From Cololabis saira (Eukaryota > Chordata > Actinopteri > Beloniformes > Belonidae), in NCBI RefSeq assembly GCF_033807715.1, contig NC_084600.1, positions 46,739,824 to 46,803,823 of the forward strand: 64,000 bases of DNA. Reading direction: 5' to 3'. A model generated the notes under the pieces. It was not told where the DNA came from, did not search any database, and worked only from the letters and a program-made list of their open reading frames with translations. Below are positions 10,342 through 22,544 of the stretch, one piece after another; the first letter of the stretch is position 1; each line of letters starts with the position of its first letter. The position numbers were made by a program, and so were the translations under genes.

Positions 10342-10509
10342 ATGCATGTGTTAGGTATTTGGTGTTGGGTATTTGTTGTAGTTGTATTGGTGTTTCGTGT
10401 GTTGATTGTGTCATGATTTATTGTATGTATATGTAGCTTTAGGCAACAATGGTTACCATTCATGCCAATAAAGCCAAATTGAAATGAATTGGACGAGAGA
10501 TTGGGAGAG

Positions 10510-10605
10510 AGAGATGAATGAATGAATGAATGAATGAATGAATGAATGAATGAATGAATGAATGAATGAATGAATGAATGAATGAATGAATGAATGAATG
10601 AATGA
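10510..10605. repeat. (ATGA)n microsatellite
   Basis: About 23 tandem GAATGAAT-type tetramers. Confidence 0.95.
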
Positions 10606-10649
10606 AAAAAATGTATTGGTCACCACCAAGCATGTACACTTAGGTCACG

Positions 10650-10830
10650 ACCAAAGGGTCGGGCTGAAGATGGGCGAGAGAATAGCAAGAGATGGGAGAG
10701 AGATGGTCGAGCGATGGGCGAGATAAGAGTTAGAGACGAGCGACATGAGAGAGAGATGGGCGAGCGATGGGCGAGATAAGAGTTAGAGACAAGCGACATA
10801 TGAGAGAGAGATGGGCGAGAAACGAGCTAG
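10650..10830. repeat. Continuation of the purine-rich minisatellite
   Basis: GATGGGCGAGAGAT and AGAGTTAGAGAC words resume here, including a local duplication of about 62 bp (10705-10765 against 10755-10825). Confidence 0.75.
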
Positions 10831-11890
10831 TTTCCTTGGCTGCTGGTGCAGGTTAGGAGGATAGGAGGATCCACAGTTTCCCCGTGTTCCCCCCTCATGG
10901 CCGTCCGACTCTGACCTTTCCCTCGGCAGCTCAATTCCCTCGGCAGCTCAATTCCCTCGGCGGTTCGATACCTGGCGATCGAAACAACTCAAGAAAAACA
11001 GTTTATGGTTTTAATGTGTTCATCACACCAGGGAGGAAAACTGCTGCTGCGACTCGTCGAGGAGCCGTCGCCTCCTGCAGGTTCAACGCTCAGTTCATAG
11101 ATCTCATAGGTTTCAGGTCGGGGTAAACGCTGGGGAGGGATTATGGGTAAACATGTTCAAAAATACTAACACGACTGCAGTTTCAGAGCAACGTGAGTCA
11201 TTAAGAAGCTGATTGTAGCTTTAATGTCGTCCACATCCAACACTGAGAATATTCCCCGATGTTTTAGTTTCCAGTCAGCGATTTCATTTGCTATGCAGAC
11301 GACGTGCCGCTCTTTCAACTCATGACTAGACGATATTCATCAGCTCTGCCCTTGTGGTTTCCTAATCCTGTCCTGGTGGTGGGGTCGGGGGGTGATGAGA
11401 GACGGTCGGTGCAGCTGCTGCACCTTCATCCCTTCATCCTTCCTTTAATCGTCTCGTTTCACCTCCAGAGCAGCAGAACTCTCTGGTCCGAGCAGCTTTC
11501 CCTTGGCAGCCGGCCATGAGGTTGAGAGGAGGTTGAGAGGCAGGTGAAGCAGCTCCAGCTGTGTTTTCACTCTCCGGCTTCCCGGACGCTGCAGAGTGTG
11601 TTATTCATGCTCGTGCACGAGAGTGTGCCGCCGTGCACGAGCGTCTGCAGCCGTGCACGAGCGTAGACTGAGTTTAATATCTCTTCGTTTCTGTTTCTGA
11701 GACTTTGGAACTGGTTTCTTGGGGGGGTTTACGTGGTAGGAATGGGACTTAGACCTGGACTTGGATCTGGACCTGGACCAAGTTGAGTCTATTTTATTTT
11801 GTACTATTTTATTCTATACTTATTCTACTTTTTTGTACTTACATTTTGGAAGGAAAACGTCTGAAAAGTCTGAAGGTAAAGTTGCACGAT
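10830..11890. other. Non-coding stretch
   Basis: No gene was recognised. There are short tandem words: AATTCCCTCGGCAGCTC twice at 10930-10960, and CGTGCACGAG three times at 11609-11660. A very short YADD-like reverse-transcriptase motif in one frame near 11290 (ICYADDVPLF) could be a LINE remnant, but is too short to call. Confidence 0.5.
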
Positions 11891-11893
11891 ACT

Positions 11894-11913
11894 GGGGGGG
11901 GGGGGGGGGGGGG
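11894..11913. repeat. Homopolymer run of 20 G
   Basis: An uninterrupted run of 20 guanines. Its length should be treated with caution because homopolymers are prone to sequencing error. Confidence 0.9.
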
Positions 11914-11945
11914 CATGGTAGGAATGGGAGGCAGGACTAGGACTA

Positions 11946-12418
11946 AAGGCTGAGTTATGGTTCTGCGTCAAAACGACGCTGTGCCTACGGCGTGTGGTTT
12001 TCGTCGACGCGTACCACACGCCGTCACATGCGCCGTCACTGACCTGCACCTCCCGAAAATTGTAACTACGTGTCGAGGAGACGCAGACCAAACGCAGACG
12101 AGAGGCTGTGATGGTTCACTTGGTTTCCGGTTTCCGGTTTGAAGCAGTCGTGAACTTTCATCGCTCTTTTCTTTGTGTATGTGTGTTTTTTTTGGTTTTG
12201 TTTTTTGCACAATAGTTGTCCTTATCTCTTTGATTCACTGTGACCGGAAAAAGTCGGATAAACCATTCAGGAAAAGATCGCTAACTAGCGGTCACGGCGG
12301 GTACTGCACCGTGGAGAAATGGAGTGACAGAGAAGTCTGAAGGTTCACGACGGCGTCACGGCGTCACGGCTGCGGCGTGTGCTCTGCGTTGGTTTAACGC
12401 AGAACCTTAATTCAGCCT
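11946..12418. mobile_element. Long member of the AGGCTGATTTATGG MITE family
   Basis: The left arm AGGCTGAGTTATGGTTCTGC and the right arm GCAGAACCTTAATTCAGCCT are inverted repeats. TAA precedes the left end and follows the right end, matching a 3-bp Harbinger-type target. The interior of about 270 bp is not palindromic and has no protein-like frame. Confidence 0.6.
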
Positions 12419-12470
12419 TAAGACCAGGACCAGGACCAGGACCTGGACCAGGATCTCTCCGTCTGAAGCT
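12419..12470. repeat. GACCAG/CCAGGAC hexamer tract
   Basis: A short ACCAGGACCAGGACC run. The complementary hexamer CTGGTC is also tandemly repeated in the dchs1 signal-peptide codons at 24536 and elsewhere in the window. Confidence 0.75.
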
Positions 12471-12599
12471 GTAACGAGGATCCGTTCTGCCTTGTCCTGA
12501 ATTTATACATCCACGCTTCGGTTGGTTGTTAGTTTGTGGATCTGAATCTGGTCCTGGGTCAGATTGTAGCACGACTAGTTTGAGCTAATTAGCTGCCGT

Positions 12600-12735
12600 G
12601 GCTGCTGGTGTGTTGTTGTTGCTCTGGTTCTGGTTTCTCTGCTGGTGTGTTGTTGTGAAGCTGTTGTTCTGGTTTCTCTGCTGGTGTGTTGTTGTTGTTC
12701 TGCTCTGGTTCTGGTCTCTCTGCTGGGGAGAATCT
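12600..12735. repeat. Minisatellite of GCTGGTGTGTTGTTG units
   Basis: Three imperfect units contain CTCTGCTGGTGTGTTGTTG and CTGGTTTCTCTG. Confidence 0.75.
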
Positions 12736-13139
12736 GGGCCGTCTGCTCTCCGGGGATCTGCTGCAGTTTGTAACTGTCTGGATTCCTGACAGCTCCGTCA
12801 GGAGAAACAAACAAACCCAGTCGACACCAGCTTTCAGTCGTCGTCCTGCAGCAGTTTGTTTCTTTTCCTCCTCCAGCAACGGCCTTGAGGTTTAAAGAGA
12901 GATGACCTTGAATAACCTCAGCTGTCAGGATGACGGGGAAACGAGCGCCGTAGCGTCGGTGTCGTCCTCCTTCCTCCCCCATAAACACCTACGTCAGTCT
13001 CGGTGGCTGCAGATCAAAGATGGAGGATCTTTGGTAAAACTGAGCTGAAAACGAGGGAATGAGGAAGAATAAGATGAGAGTTACAGACGTTGGTTTATTC
13101 AAACTGATTTTTATTGTGTTTATTGTGCATATGATGAAT

Positions 13140-13548
13140 AATCCATCCATCCATGCATCCATCCATCCATCCATCCATCCATCCATCCATCCATCCATCC
13201 ATGCATCCATCCATCCATCCATCCATCCATCCATCATGCATCATCCATGCATCCATCCATCCATCCATCCATCCATCCATCCATCCATGCATCCATCCAT
13301 CCATCCATCCATCCATCCATCATGCATCATCCATGCATCCATCCATCCATCATGCATCCATCCATGCATCCATCCATCCATCCATCCATCCATCCATCCA
13401 TCCATCCATCCATCCATCCATCCATCCATCCATCCATCCATCCATCCATGCATCCATCCATCCATCCATGCATCCATCCATCCATCCATGCATCCATCCA
13501 TCCATCCATCCATCCATGCATCCATCCATCCATCCATCCATGCATAAA
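13140..13548. repeat. (ATCC)n microsatellite with GCATCC interruptions
   Basis: About 400 bp of CATC tetramers. GCATCC and CATGCATCATC variants are arranged in a semi-regular pattern. Open frames on both strands are artefacts of the repeat. Confidence 0.95.
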
Positions 13549-13559
13549 AGCAGAGATGA

Positions 13560-14105
13560 TTTCATGAAATAATGATGGATTTATTTCTTACTTGAGTCCA
13601 TCCAACAGGAAGGAAAGTTTCTGAACTGAACTCTTAGAGAGTTTGAGTGATGCGGTTCAGGACGTGAGAAACAAACGTGAGGAAGGATCAGCTGCAGAGC
13701 AACTTTCTCCCAGAGTGCATTTGTCGATAAATCACTTCCAAAGCGCGTCAGTCGCCGGAGCTGCAGAGCTGGAACCGGAGCCGCTCTCGCGTCATAATTA
13801 ATTTAAACACACTCACTTAAAGAACCCGGGAGGTTTGTTTCTGTAGCTGCATCCGCCCAGGGCTGAACCCGGCGGTGAACTCGGCGGTGAACCCGCTACA
13901 CACGTATCTCAGCGTCCAGACAGACGCTGGTCCGGCCGTCTGGACGCGCCTCCGACGCTCGGCGGTAATTAGATCAGAATGGATTCTCTTTTAATTAAAC
14001 CGGCTGAGGAAATAAACTGAAAGTGATATCCACCTTCGCTGACCCGAAGGAAACACGTGCATATAAATGTATGTATGTAGGTGGGGAGTCAAATATACAC
14101 GAGGA
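13560..14105. other. Non-coding stretch
   Basis: Moderately GC-rich sequence with no recognised gene or repeat. Confidence 0.5.
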
Positions 14106-14110
14106 GTGCG

Positions 14111-14455
14111 AAGGCCCTATTGTATCTGTAGGAATTGTTCTCGTTTTTATTTTTCCGACGAAATGAGGGCCTTTTTTCCCCCTAAATGTGCCCCAAAAGT
14201 CACCAAATTTTGCACCAATCCAGGCCTGGTGAAAAATGTGATATTTAATGGTTTGCATTAATGGGCGTGGCCTAACGGCTCAACAGCGCCCCCTAGAAAA
14301 CTTTGTTCCTCAAGCCCCACAATACGGTTTGACGTACATGAACGAAAATCGGTACACACCTTTATCATGTCACAACTTAAAGAAAAGTCTCTTGGCGCCA
14401 TGGCCCAAACCCAACAGGAAGTCGGCCAGGGCGTGAGGGCTGCTTGCAGCTTTAA
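14111..14455. mobile_element. GGGCCC-end dispersed element, copy B (short, inverted)
   Basis: It contains GCGAAGGCCCTATTGTATCT, the TTTGCATTAATGGGCGTGGC block and the terminal CTGCTTGCAGCTTTAATT. It is the reverse orientation of the copy at 4770-5951 and lacks most of the interior. An (ATT)n run follows. Confidence 0.7.
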
Positions 14456-14698
14456 TTATTATTATTATTATTATTACTATAGAGAGAATATCACAGTTTT
14501 TAATGCCGATCTTGTCATTTTTGTTTTGTTTTTATCAGCTACACCTTTAGATTGGGCCGTGAAAATATTGTCAGACATTAAACCGGTCCGCGGTGCAGAA
14601 AAGGTTGGGGACCCGACGTCTGCTAAGGGATGGTTGGGGGGTCATGGTTGTCATTCCCTCCTTGCAGCATGAAAAGTGAGCTGCGAAGCCCTCTCCTC

Positions 14699-14862
14699 CG
14701 TCCACACCTCCCCCTCACTCATCCGTCCATCGCTCCCCTCCCTCATCCGTCCATCGCTCCCCTCCCTCATCCGTCCATCGCTCCCCTCCCTCATCCGTCC
14801 ATCGCTCCCCTCCCTCATCCGTCCATCGCTCCCCTCCCTCATCTGTCCATCGCTCCCTCACA
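14699..14862. repeat. 24-bp minisatellite
   Basis: About six tandem units of CATCCGTCCATCGCTCCCCT plus CCCT. Confidence 0.9.
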
Positions 14863-15045
14863 AGTGTTTTTATTCCTCTATTTTCTCCTCCCCTTCAACC
14901 TCACAAATTCTCAGTCATTTAAATGTTATTGCGTCCCGTCTGAGAAATAGATTTGCTTCAGGTTTTTATGTGGCAATAATCCTCCATCCATCATAATTCC
15001 CGACACCAAACGCTGCACGTTGGAATGACATTATGGAGATATGGC

Positions 15046-15128
15046 CGGTCCGGCGTAAATCAGGACTGATGGGAAAAGTCTTTTTAGTTTCCTTGTCTGT
15101 TTTCCACCGTCGTACTTTCTTGTATTTA
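15046..15128 (-). repeat. SINE-like tail, second copy
   Basis: It shares GGCCGGTCCG, AGTCTTTTTAGTTTCCTTGT and TTTTCCACCGTCGTAC with 3900-3990. Confidence 0.45.
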
Positions 15129-15129
15129 A

Positions 15130-15172
15130 GAAAAAAAAATTGTAAAAAATAATTTAAAAAGTAAAAAAAGAT

Positions 15173-15219
<47 letters not shown>

Positions 15220-15474
15220 AAAACAAAATGTATAAATATTTATTAAAATAATATTTAAAAAACAAAATGTGTAAAAAAGAAACAAAAAACAATATATATA
15301 CATAGATATATTTAAAAAATATATATATTTATTGAAACAAAAATAAAAATAAAAGCAAAAAAATATGTATAAATATATATATTTGAAAAACATTTATAAA
15401 AAAATATATATTAAAAAACTTATTTAGAAAAAATATATAAATATATATTTAAAAAAGAAATAATTGTATATATG

Positions 15475-15544
<70 letters not shown>

Positions 15545-15579
15545 TTTTTTTAAATATATATATATATAAATATTTTCTT

Positions 15580-15619
<40 letters not shown>

Positions 15620-15620
15620 C
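15130..15620. repeat. A/T-rich low-complexity tract
   Basis: TA runs, A-rich words and a run of about 22 T at 15529-15551. No coding content. Confidence 0.9.
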
Positions 15621-15644
15621 ATCATTTATGCTTGTTACAACTTA

Positions 15645-15810
15645 TGACTAGTGACTTCTAGTTTCTTCGTCTGTTTGCCTCCGTCCTACTTTCCTGTCAA
15701 TCACAGCCAGAGCTAATTCCGGGTCGACACAGAAGCGATCGCAGGGTTTCAAACCAGCGACCTGCCAAACTTTAGCGGGCGCTGCCAGACCGCCGGCCCG
15801 CCGGCCGAGG
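15645..15810 (-). repeat. Possible tRNA-derived SINE remnant
   Basis: Read on the minus strand, a CGGTCTGGCAGCGCCCGCTA segment is followed by GGTCGCTGGTTTGAAACCC, which resembles a Pol III B-box (GGTTCGAANCC). After that comes AATTAGCTCTGGCTGTGATT and a tail shared with 3900-3990 and 15046-15128. The A-box is not convincing. Confidence 0.4.
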
Positions 15811-16167
15811 AGCTGCTGGTTCTGGAGCTGCTGGTTCTGGAGCTGCAGCTCCATCACTGCCCCGGCCAGGCCGATGTAACGTGTCCACCTCCCGCTCTGA
15901 GCTGAGCAGCTCTGGTCGTGTTTAGCTTGGCGGCGGCTAGCTGTGGTCGGCCCAGATCTGCTGGATCCATTAGTGGGAACGAGGGAAGGAGGGAGGGAAG
16001 GAGGGAGAGCTGGAAACTTCCTCCTAACGTACGCTAGGAAACGCTCGGCTCTCATGTAGCCGCGGCTCTAATAGGAGGATGTTATTTGGGGATTTGAGGC
16101 GGCAGGGACAGATTAGGGGGAGCTGGAGACGGACGGGGCGGAGGAGACTCCACGGAGCCTCCGGGGA

Positions 16168-16360
16168 CGGTTAGTGATGTCACAGCTGGTCATGTGACCG
16201 TGGAGCCTCCGGGGACGGTGATGTCACGGTGATGTCACAGTGATGTCACGGTGATGTCACGGTGATGTCACAGCTGGTCATGTGACCATGGAGCCTCCGG
16301 GGACGGTGATGTCACGGTGGTGTCACGGTGATGTCACGGCTCGTCTGGTCATGTGACCAT
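16168..16360. promoter_or_regulatory. Cluster of CRE-like and M-box-like octamers in a minisatellite
   Basis: TGATGTCA (a CRE/AP-1-like octamer) occurs eight times, starting at 16175, 16219, 16230, 16241, 16252, 16263, 16307 and 16329. TCATGTGA (identical to the MITF/TFE M-box core) occurs three times, at 16190, 16278 and 16349. An 88-bp unit containing both is duplicated. The cluster lies about 8 kb upstream of the dchs1 start. Regulatory activity is inferred only from the motifs. Confidence 0.45.
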
Positions 16361-16479
16361 CACATTTATGTTGCTTAAAATCCCATAATCCTTCACTCTA
16401 AGAGGTGAAATCGGTGCAAGTGGACGTCATTGATGACATAAACGTTGTAGTTTCTTCCATGAATCAATCTCTGTTGATC

Positions 16480-16516
16480 CATCCATCATCCATCCATCCA
16501 TCCATCCATCCATCCA
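16480..16516. repeat. (CATC)n microsatellite
   Basis: About nine CATC units. Confidence 0.9.
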
Positions 16517-16984
16517 GTTGGATGTTTTGTTGACATTATGGGTTTTGGAGAAAATTTGCAAACTTAAATTTGTCAGCTGTTTTACGTTCATGTACATGTA
16601 CATGTACATGTGCAGTACATACTAAACCATAACGTTATTGATACACAGGAAATGAATAAAGCAGGGAGATTGTTTGGCCAATCAGAATGCAGAACACGAT
16701 CCACAATGCAATTCCGTGAAGCAGCGAGACGTGAAGGTGAACCGCGTTATAGCGACGGATTAATGTGGTCAAGTGTATTCCTTCTGAAGGGTCGATGGGA
16801 CTCTGGGAGGGAGACATTCCCACACAGGGAAGGTAGCGACTAACGGTACCAGACCATCGTGTTTATCGTTATCGAGGTAAAACTGTCCATTTTATGGTAT
16901 TGATTGGAGGTCGTATCGCCCAGCGCTGGTAGGAGGTTTAGTCTGCTGTTGCTGCTCAGCTGGAGGTTTCCAGAGTCCAGAACA

Positions 16985-19900
16985 CAAGTACTACAGATGA
17001 TTGAACTACAGATGATTGTACTACAGATGATTGAACTACAGATGATTGAACTACAGATGATTGTACTACAGATGATTGTACAGATGATTGAACTACAGAT
17101 GATTGTACTACAGATGATTGTACAGATGATTGAACTACAGATGATTGAACTACAGATGATTGTACAGATGATTGAACTACAGATGATTGTACTACAGATG
17201 ATTGAACTACAGATGATTGTACTACAGATGATTGTACTACAGATGATTGTACTACAGATGATTGTACTACAGATGATTGTACTACAGATGATTGTACTAC
17301 AGATGATTGAACTACAGATGATTGTACTACAGATGATTGTACTACAGATGATTGAACTACAGATGATTGAACTACAGATGATTGTACTACAGACGATTGT
17401 ACTACAGATGATTGAACTACAGATGATTGTACTACAGATGATTGAACTACAGATGATTGAACTACAGATGATTGTACTACAGATGATTGTACTACAGATG
17501 ATTGAACTACAGATGATTGAACTACAGATGATTGAACTACAGATGATTGAACTACAGATGATTGATTGATTGTACTACAGACGATTGTACTACAGATGAT
17601 TGTACTACAGACGATTGTACTACAGATGATTGAACTACAGATGATTGTACTACAGACGATTGTACTACAGATGATTGAACTACAGATGATTGTACTACAG
17701 ATGATTGAACTACAGATGATTGAACTACAGATGATTGAACTACAGATGATTGTACTACAGATGACTGTACTACAGATGATTGTACTACAGATGATTGATT
17801 GATTGTACTACAGACGATTGTACTACAGATGATTGTACTACAGATGATTGAACTACAGATGATTGATTGATTGTACTACAGACGATTGTACTACAGATGA
17901 TTGTACTACAGACGATTGTACTACAGATGATTGAACTACAGATGATTGAACTACAGATGATTGAACTACAGATGATTGTACTACAGATGATTGAACTACA
18001 GATGATTGAACTACAGATGATTGAACTACAGATGATTGATTGATTGTACTACAGACGATTGTACTACAGATGATTGAACTACAGATGATTGAACTACAGA
18101 TGATTGTACTACAGATGATTGTACTACAGATGATTGAACTACAGATGATTGTACTACAGATGATTGTACTACAGATGATTGTACTACAGATGATTGTACT
18201 ACAGATGATTGTACTACAGATGATTGAACTACAGATGATTGAACTACAGATGATTGTACTACAGATGATTGAACTACAGATGATTGAACTACAGATGATT
18301 GATTGATTGTACTACAGACGATTGTACTACAGATGATTGTACTACAGACGATTGTACTACAGATGATTGAACTACAGATGATTGTACTACAGATGATTGA
18401 ACTACAGATGATTGAACTACAGATGATTGATTGATTGTACTACAGACGATTGTACTACAGATGATTGTACTACAGACGATTGTACTACAGATGATTGAAC
18501 TACAGATGATTGTACTACAGACGATTGTACTACAGATGATTGAACTACAGATGATTGTACTACAGATGATTGAACTACAGATGATTGAACTACAGATGAT
18601 TGAACTACAGATGATTGTACTACAGATGACTGTACTACAGATGATTGTACTACAGATGATTGATTGATTGTACTACAGACGATTGTACTACAGATGATTG
18701 TACTACAGATGATTGAACTACAGATGATTGATTGATTGTACTACAGACGATTGTACTACAGATGATTGTACTACAGACGATTGTACTACAGATGATTGAA
18801 CTACAGATGATTGAACTACAGATGATTGAACTACAGATGATTGTACTACAGATGATTGAACTACAGATGATTGAACTACAGATGATTGAACTACAGATGA
18901 TTGATTGATTGTACTACAGACGATTGTACTACAGATGATTGAACTACAGATGATTGAACTACAGATGATTGTACTACAGATGATTGTACTACAGATGATT
19001 GAACTACAGATGATTGTACTACAGATGATTGTACTACAGATGATTGTACTACAGATGATTGTACTACAGATGATTGTACTACAGATGATTGAACTACAGA
19101 TGATTGAACTACAGATGATTGTACTACAGATGATTGAACTACAGATGATTGAACTACAGATGATTGATTGATTGTACTACAGACGATTGTACTACAGATG
19201 ATTGTACTACAGACGATTGTACTACAGATGATTGAACTACAGATGATTGTACTACAGATGATTGAACTACAGATGATTGAACTACAGATGATTGATTGAT
19301 TGTACTACAGACGATTGTACTACAGATGATTGTACTACAGACGATTGTACTACAGATGATTGAACTACAGATGATTGTACTACAGACGATTGTACTACAG
19401 ATGATTGAACTACAGATGATTGTACTACATATGATTGATTGATTGTACTACAGACGATTGTACTACAGATGATTGTACTACAGACGATTGTACTACAGAT
19501 GATTGAACTACAGATGATTGTACTACAGACGATTGTACTACAGACGATTGTACTACAGATGATTGTACTACAGACGATTGTACTACAGATGATTGAACTA
19601 CAGATGATTGTACTACAGATGATTGAACTACAGATGATTGAACTACAGATGATTGAACTACAGATGATTGTACTACAGATGACTGTACTACAGATGATTG
19701 TACTACAGATGATTGATTGATTGTACTACAGACGATTGTACTACAGATGATTGTACTACAGATGATTGAACTACAGATGATTGATTGATTGTACTACAGA
19801 CGATTGTACTACAGATGATTGTACTACAGACGATTGTACTACAGATGATTGAACTACAGATGATTGAACTACAGATGATTGAACTACAGATGATTGATTG

Positions 19901-20076
19901 ATTGTACTACAGACGATTGTACTACAGATGATTGAACTACAGATGATTGTACTACAGATGATTGATTGATTGTACTACAGACGATTGTACTACAGATGAT
20001 TGTACTACAGACGATTGTACTACAGATGATTGTACTACAGATGATTGATTGAACTACAGATGATTGAACTACAGCC
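16985..20076. repeat. 15-bp satellite array with higher-order structure
   Basis: About 200 tandem units of the type ACTACAGATGATTGT, with variants at two positions (TGAA or TGTA; GATG or GACG), occasional loss of 5 bases, and periodic ATTGATTGATTG junctions. Segments 17566-17802 and 18431-18667 are identical in translation, as are 18040-18306 and 18905-19171. Both pairs are 865 bp apart, which shows a recent duplication of an 865-bp block. Because 15 is a multiple of three, one frame stays open for long stretches (MIVLQ repeats). I see no sign that it is coding. Confidence 0.95.
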
Positions 20077-20261
20077 TCGTCAGAGCGGTGATGTCACGGA
20101 TGCTGGTGGATCTAAACCGTCTGAAGGGAGGAGGGAGGGAACCAAGGTTTAGCCGTCAGGCTGAAGGAAGCTGCTCTCGCTCTTCCAGGAATAATCCAGC
20201 CCAGTTCCTCGGTTCCTCTCTTTCCATCTCTCTGCTTGTTCCTTCCCCGTCCTCGTCCTAG

Positions 20262-20450
20262 TGTAATCAGGGCTGGAGTTGGAGCTGTGTCTCCCAGTTT
20301 CTCTAGTTTAATCAGAGCTGGAGTTGGAGCTGTGTCTCCCAGTTTCTCTAGTTTAATCAGAGCTGGAGTTGGAGCTGTGTCTCCCAGTTTCTCTAGTTTA
20401 ATCAGAGCTGGAGTTGGAGCTGTGACTCCCAGTTTCCCTGCTGGTTCCTC
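20262..20450. repeat. 45-bp minisatellite
   Basis: Four tandem copies of a unit containing AATCAGAGCTGGAGTTGGAG and CTCCCAGTTTCTCTAG. The last copy is diverged. Confidence 0.9.
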
Positions 20451-20649
20451 CCCGTCCTCGTCCTGGTTTAATCAGATTTCTGGTTCCCAGTTTCCCAGTT
20501 TCCCTGCTGGTTCCCAGTTTCCCTGCTGCAGCAGGACGGAGGTTTCATCACCACCGCTAATAACCCCCGTATCTGCTTTCAGTCTCTTTCTTTTCTCTTT
20601 CTTCCTCCCACTCTGGTGGAGACACAAAGCTCCGCCGACAACTGCTGGG

Positions 20650-20740
20650 GTGTGTGTGTGTATATATGTGTGTGTGTGTTAGCCAGTCCTAGCTCTGTGT
20701 AGTGTGTATATATAAGTGTGTGAGAGTGTGTGTGAGTACT
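20650..20740. repeat. TG-rich microsatellite
   Basis: Interrupted (TG)n and GTGTATATA words. Confidence 0.85.
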
Positions 20741-21061
20741 AGCAGCCGTCCGGAGCAGCCGTCGGGGCAGATGTCGGGGTCACTAACCACCCGGGGGGAT
20801 CAGTTCCCTCTCTCTGTCCCAGGGGGGCCATAGCCTTTATTAATCTTTCCTCCTCCGGGTCCTCATGAACCTCGGGGGGGTCAAGGGTCGCCATGGAGAC
20901 CGGGGAAGAGGATTCATTAGATATGAACCGCTGCCTTTATTTTCTTTTCTGTCACATAAACTCAGAACTGTCGTTAAAGAGTCTTGTAAAGCTCAACATT
21001 TACACTCAGGGATGAATAATGGATCAGTGCAATCATCACTTTGAAGTTATTGCATTGAAGA

Positions 21062-21065
<4 letters not shown>

Positions 21066-21129
<64 letters not shown>
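21066..21129. repeat. (TA)n microsatellite
   Basis: About 32 TA units. Confidence 0.95.
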
Positions 21130-22335
<1,206 letters not shown>

Positions 22336-22469
22336 AGCGGTAGCTTAGCTCAGACTGCGATCAGATCTCCAGATTTAGGTCGATTGCTGTTGTTGTTTTG
22401 GTTGGCTCCGTGCCGGTTTCGTGTTTTGTTTGTGGTTTTTTGTTGCAGATTTCCAGTGCTTGTCCGGAG

Positions 22470-22542
22470 GGTTCACGACGGCGTCACGGCAACGGTGTAG
22501 GGTCTGTGTTGGTTTAACGCAGAACCTTAAATCAGGCTGAAG
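22470..22542. mobile_element. Right half of an AGGCTGATTTATGG-family MITE
   Basis: It matches 12345-12418 (CACGACGGCGTCACGG, then GGTTTAACGCAGAACCTTAA) and ends ATCAGGCTGA. The left arm is absent. Confidence 0.6.
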
Positions 22543-22544
22543 AG

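Noticed and set aside
10962..10972. GGTTCGATACC, an exact Pol III B-box
   Set aside because: No A-box at a suitable distance upstream, no cloverleaf and no terminator; probably chance.
13059..13572. CRISPR-like regular spacing in the ATCC tract
   Set aside because: It is a tetranucleotide microsatellite with GCATCC variants, without unique spacers.
16904..19720. Series of MIVLQMIELQ open frames
   Set aside because: They arise from the 15-bp satellite, whose period is a multiple of three. They end only at the ATTGATTGATTG junctions.
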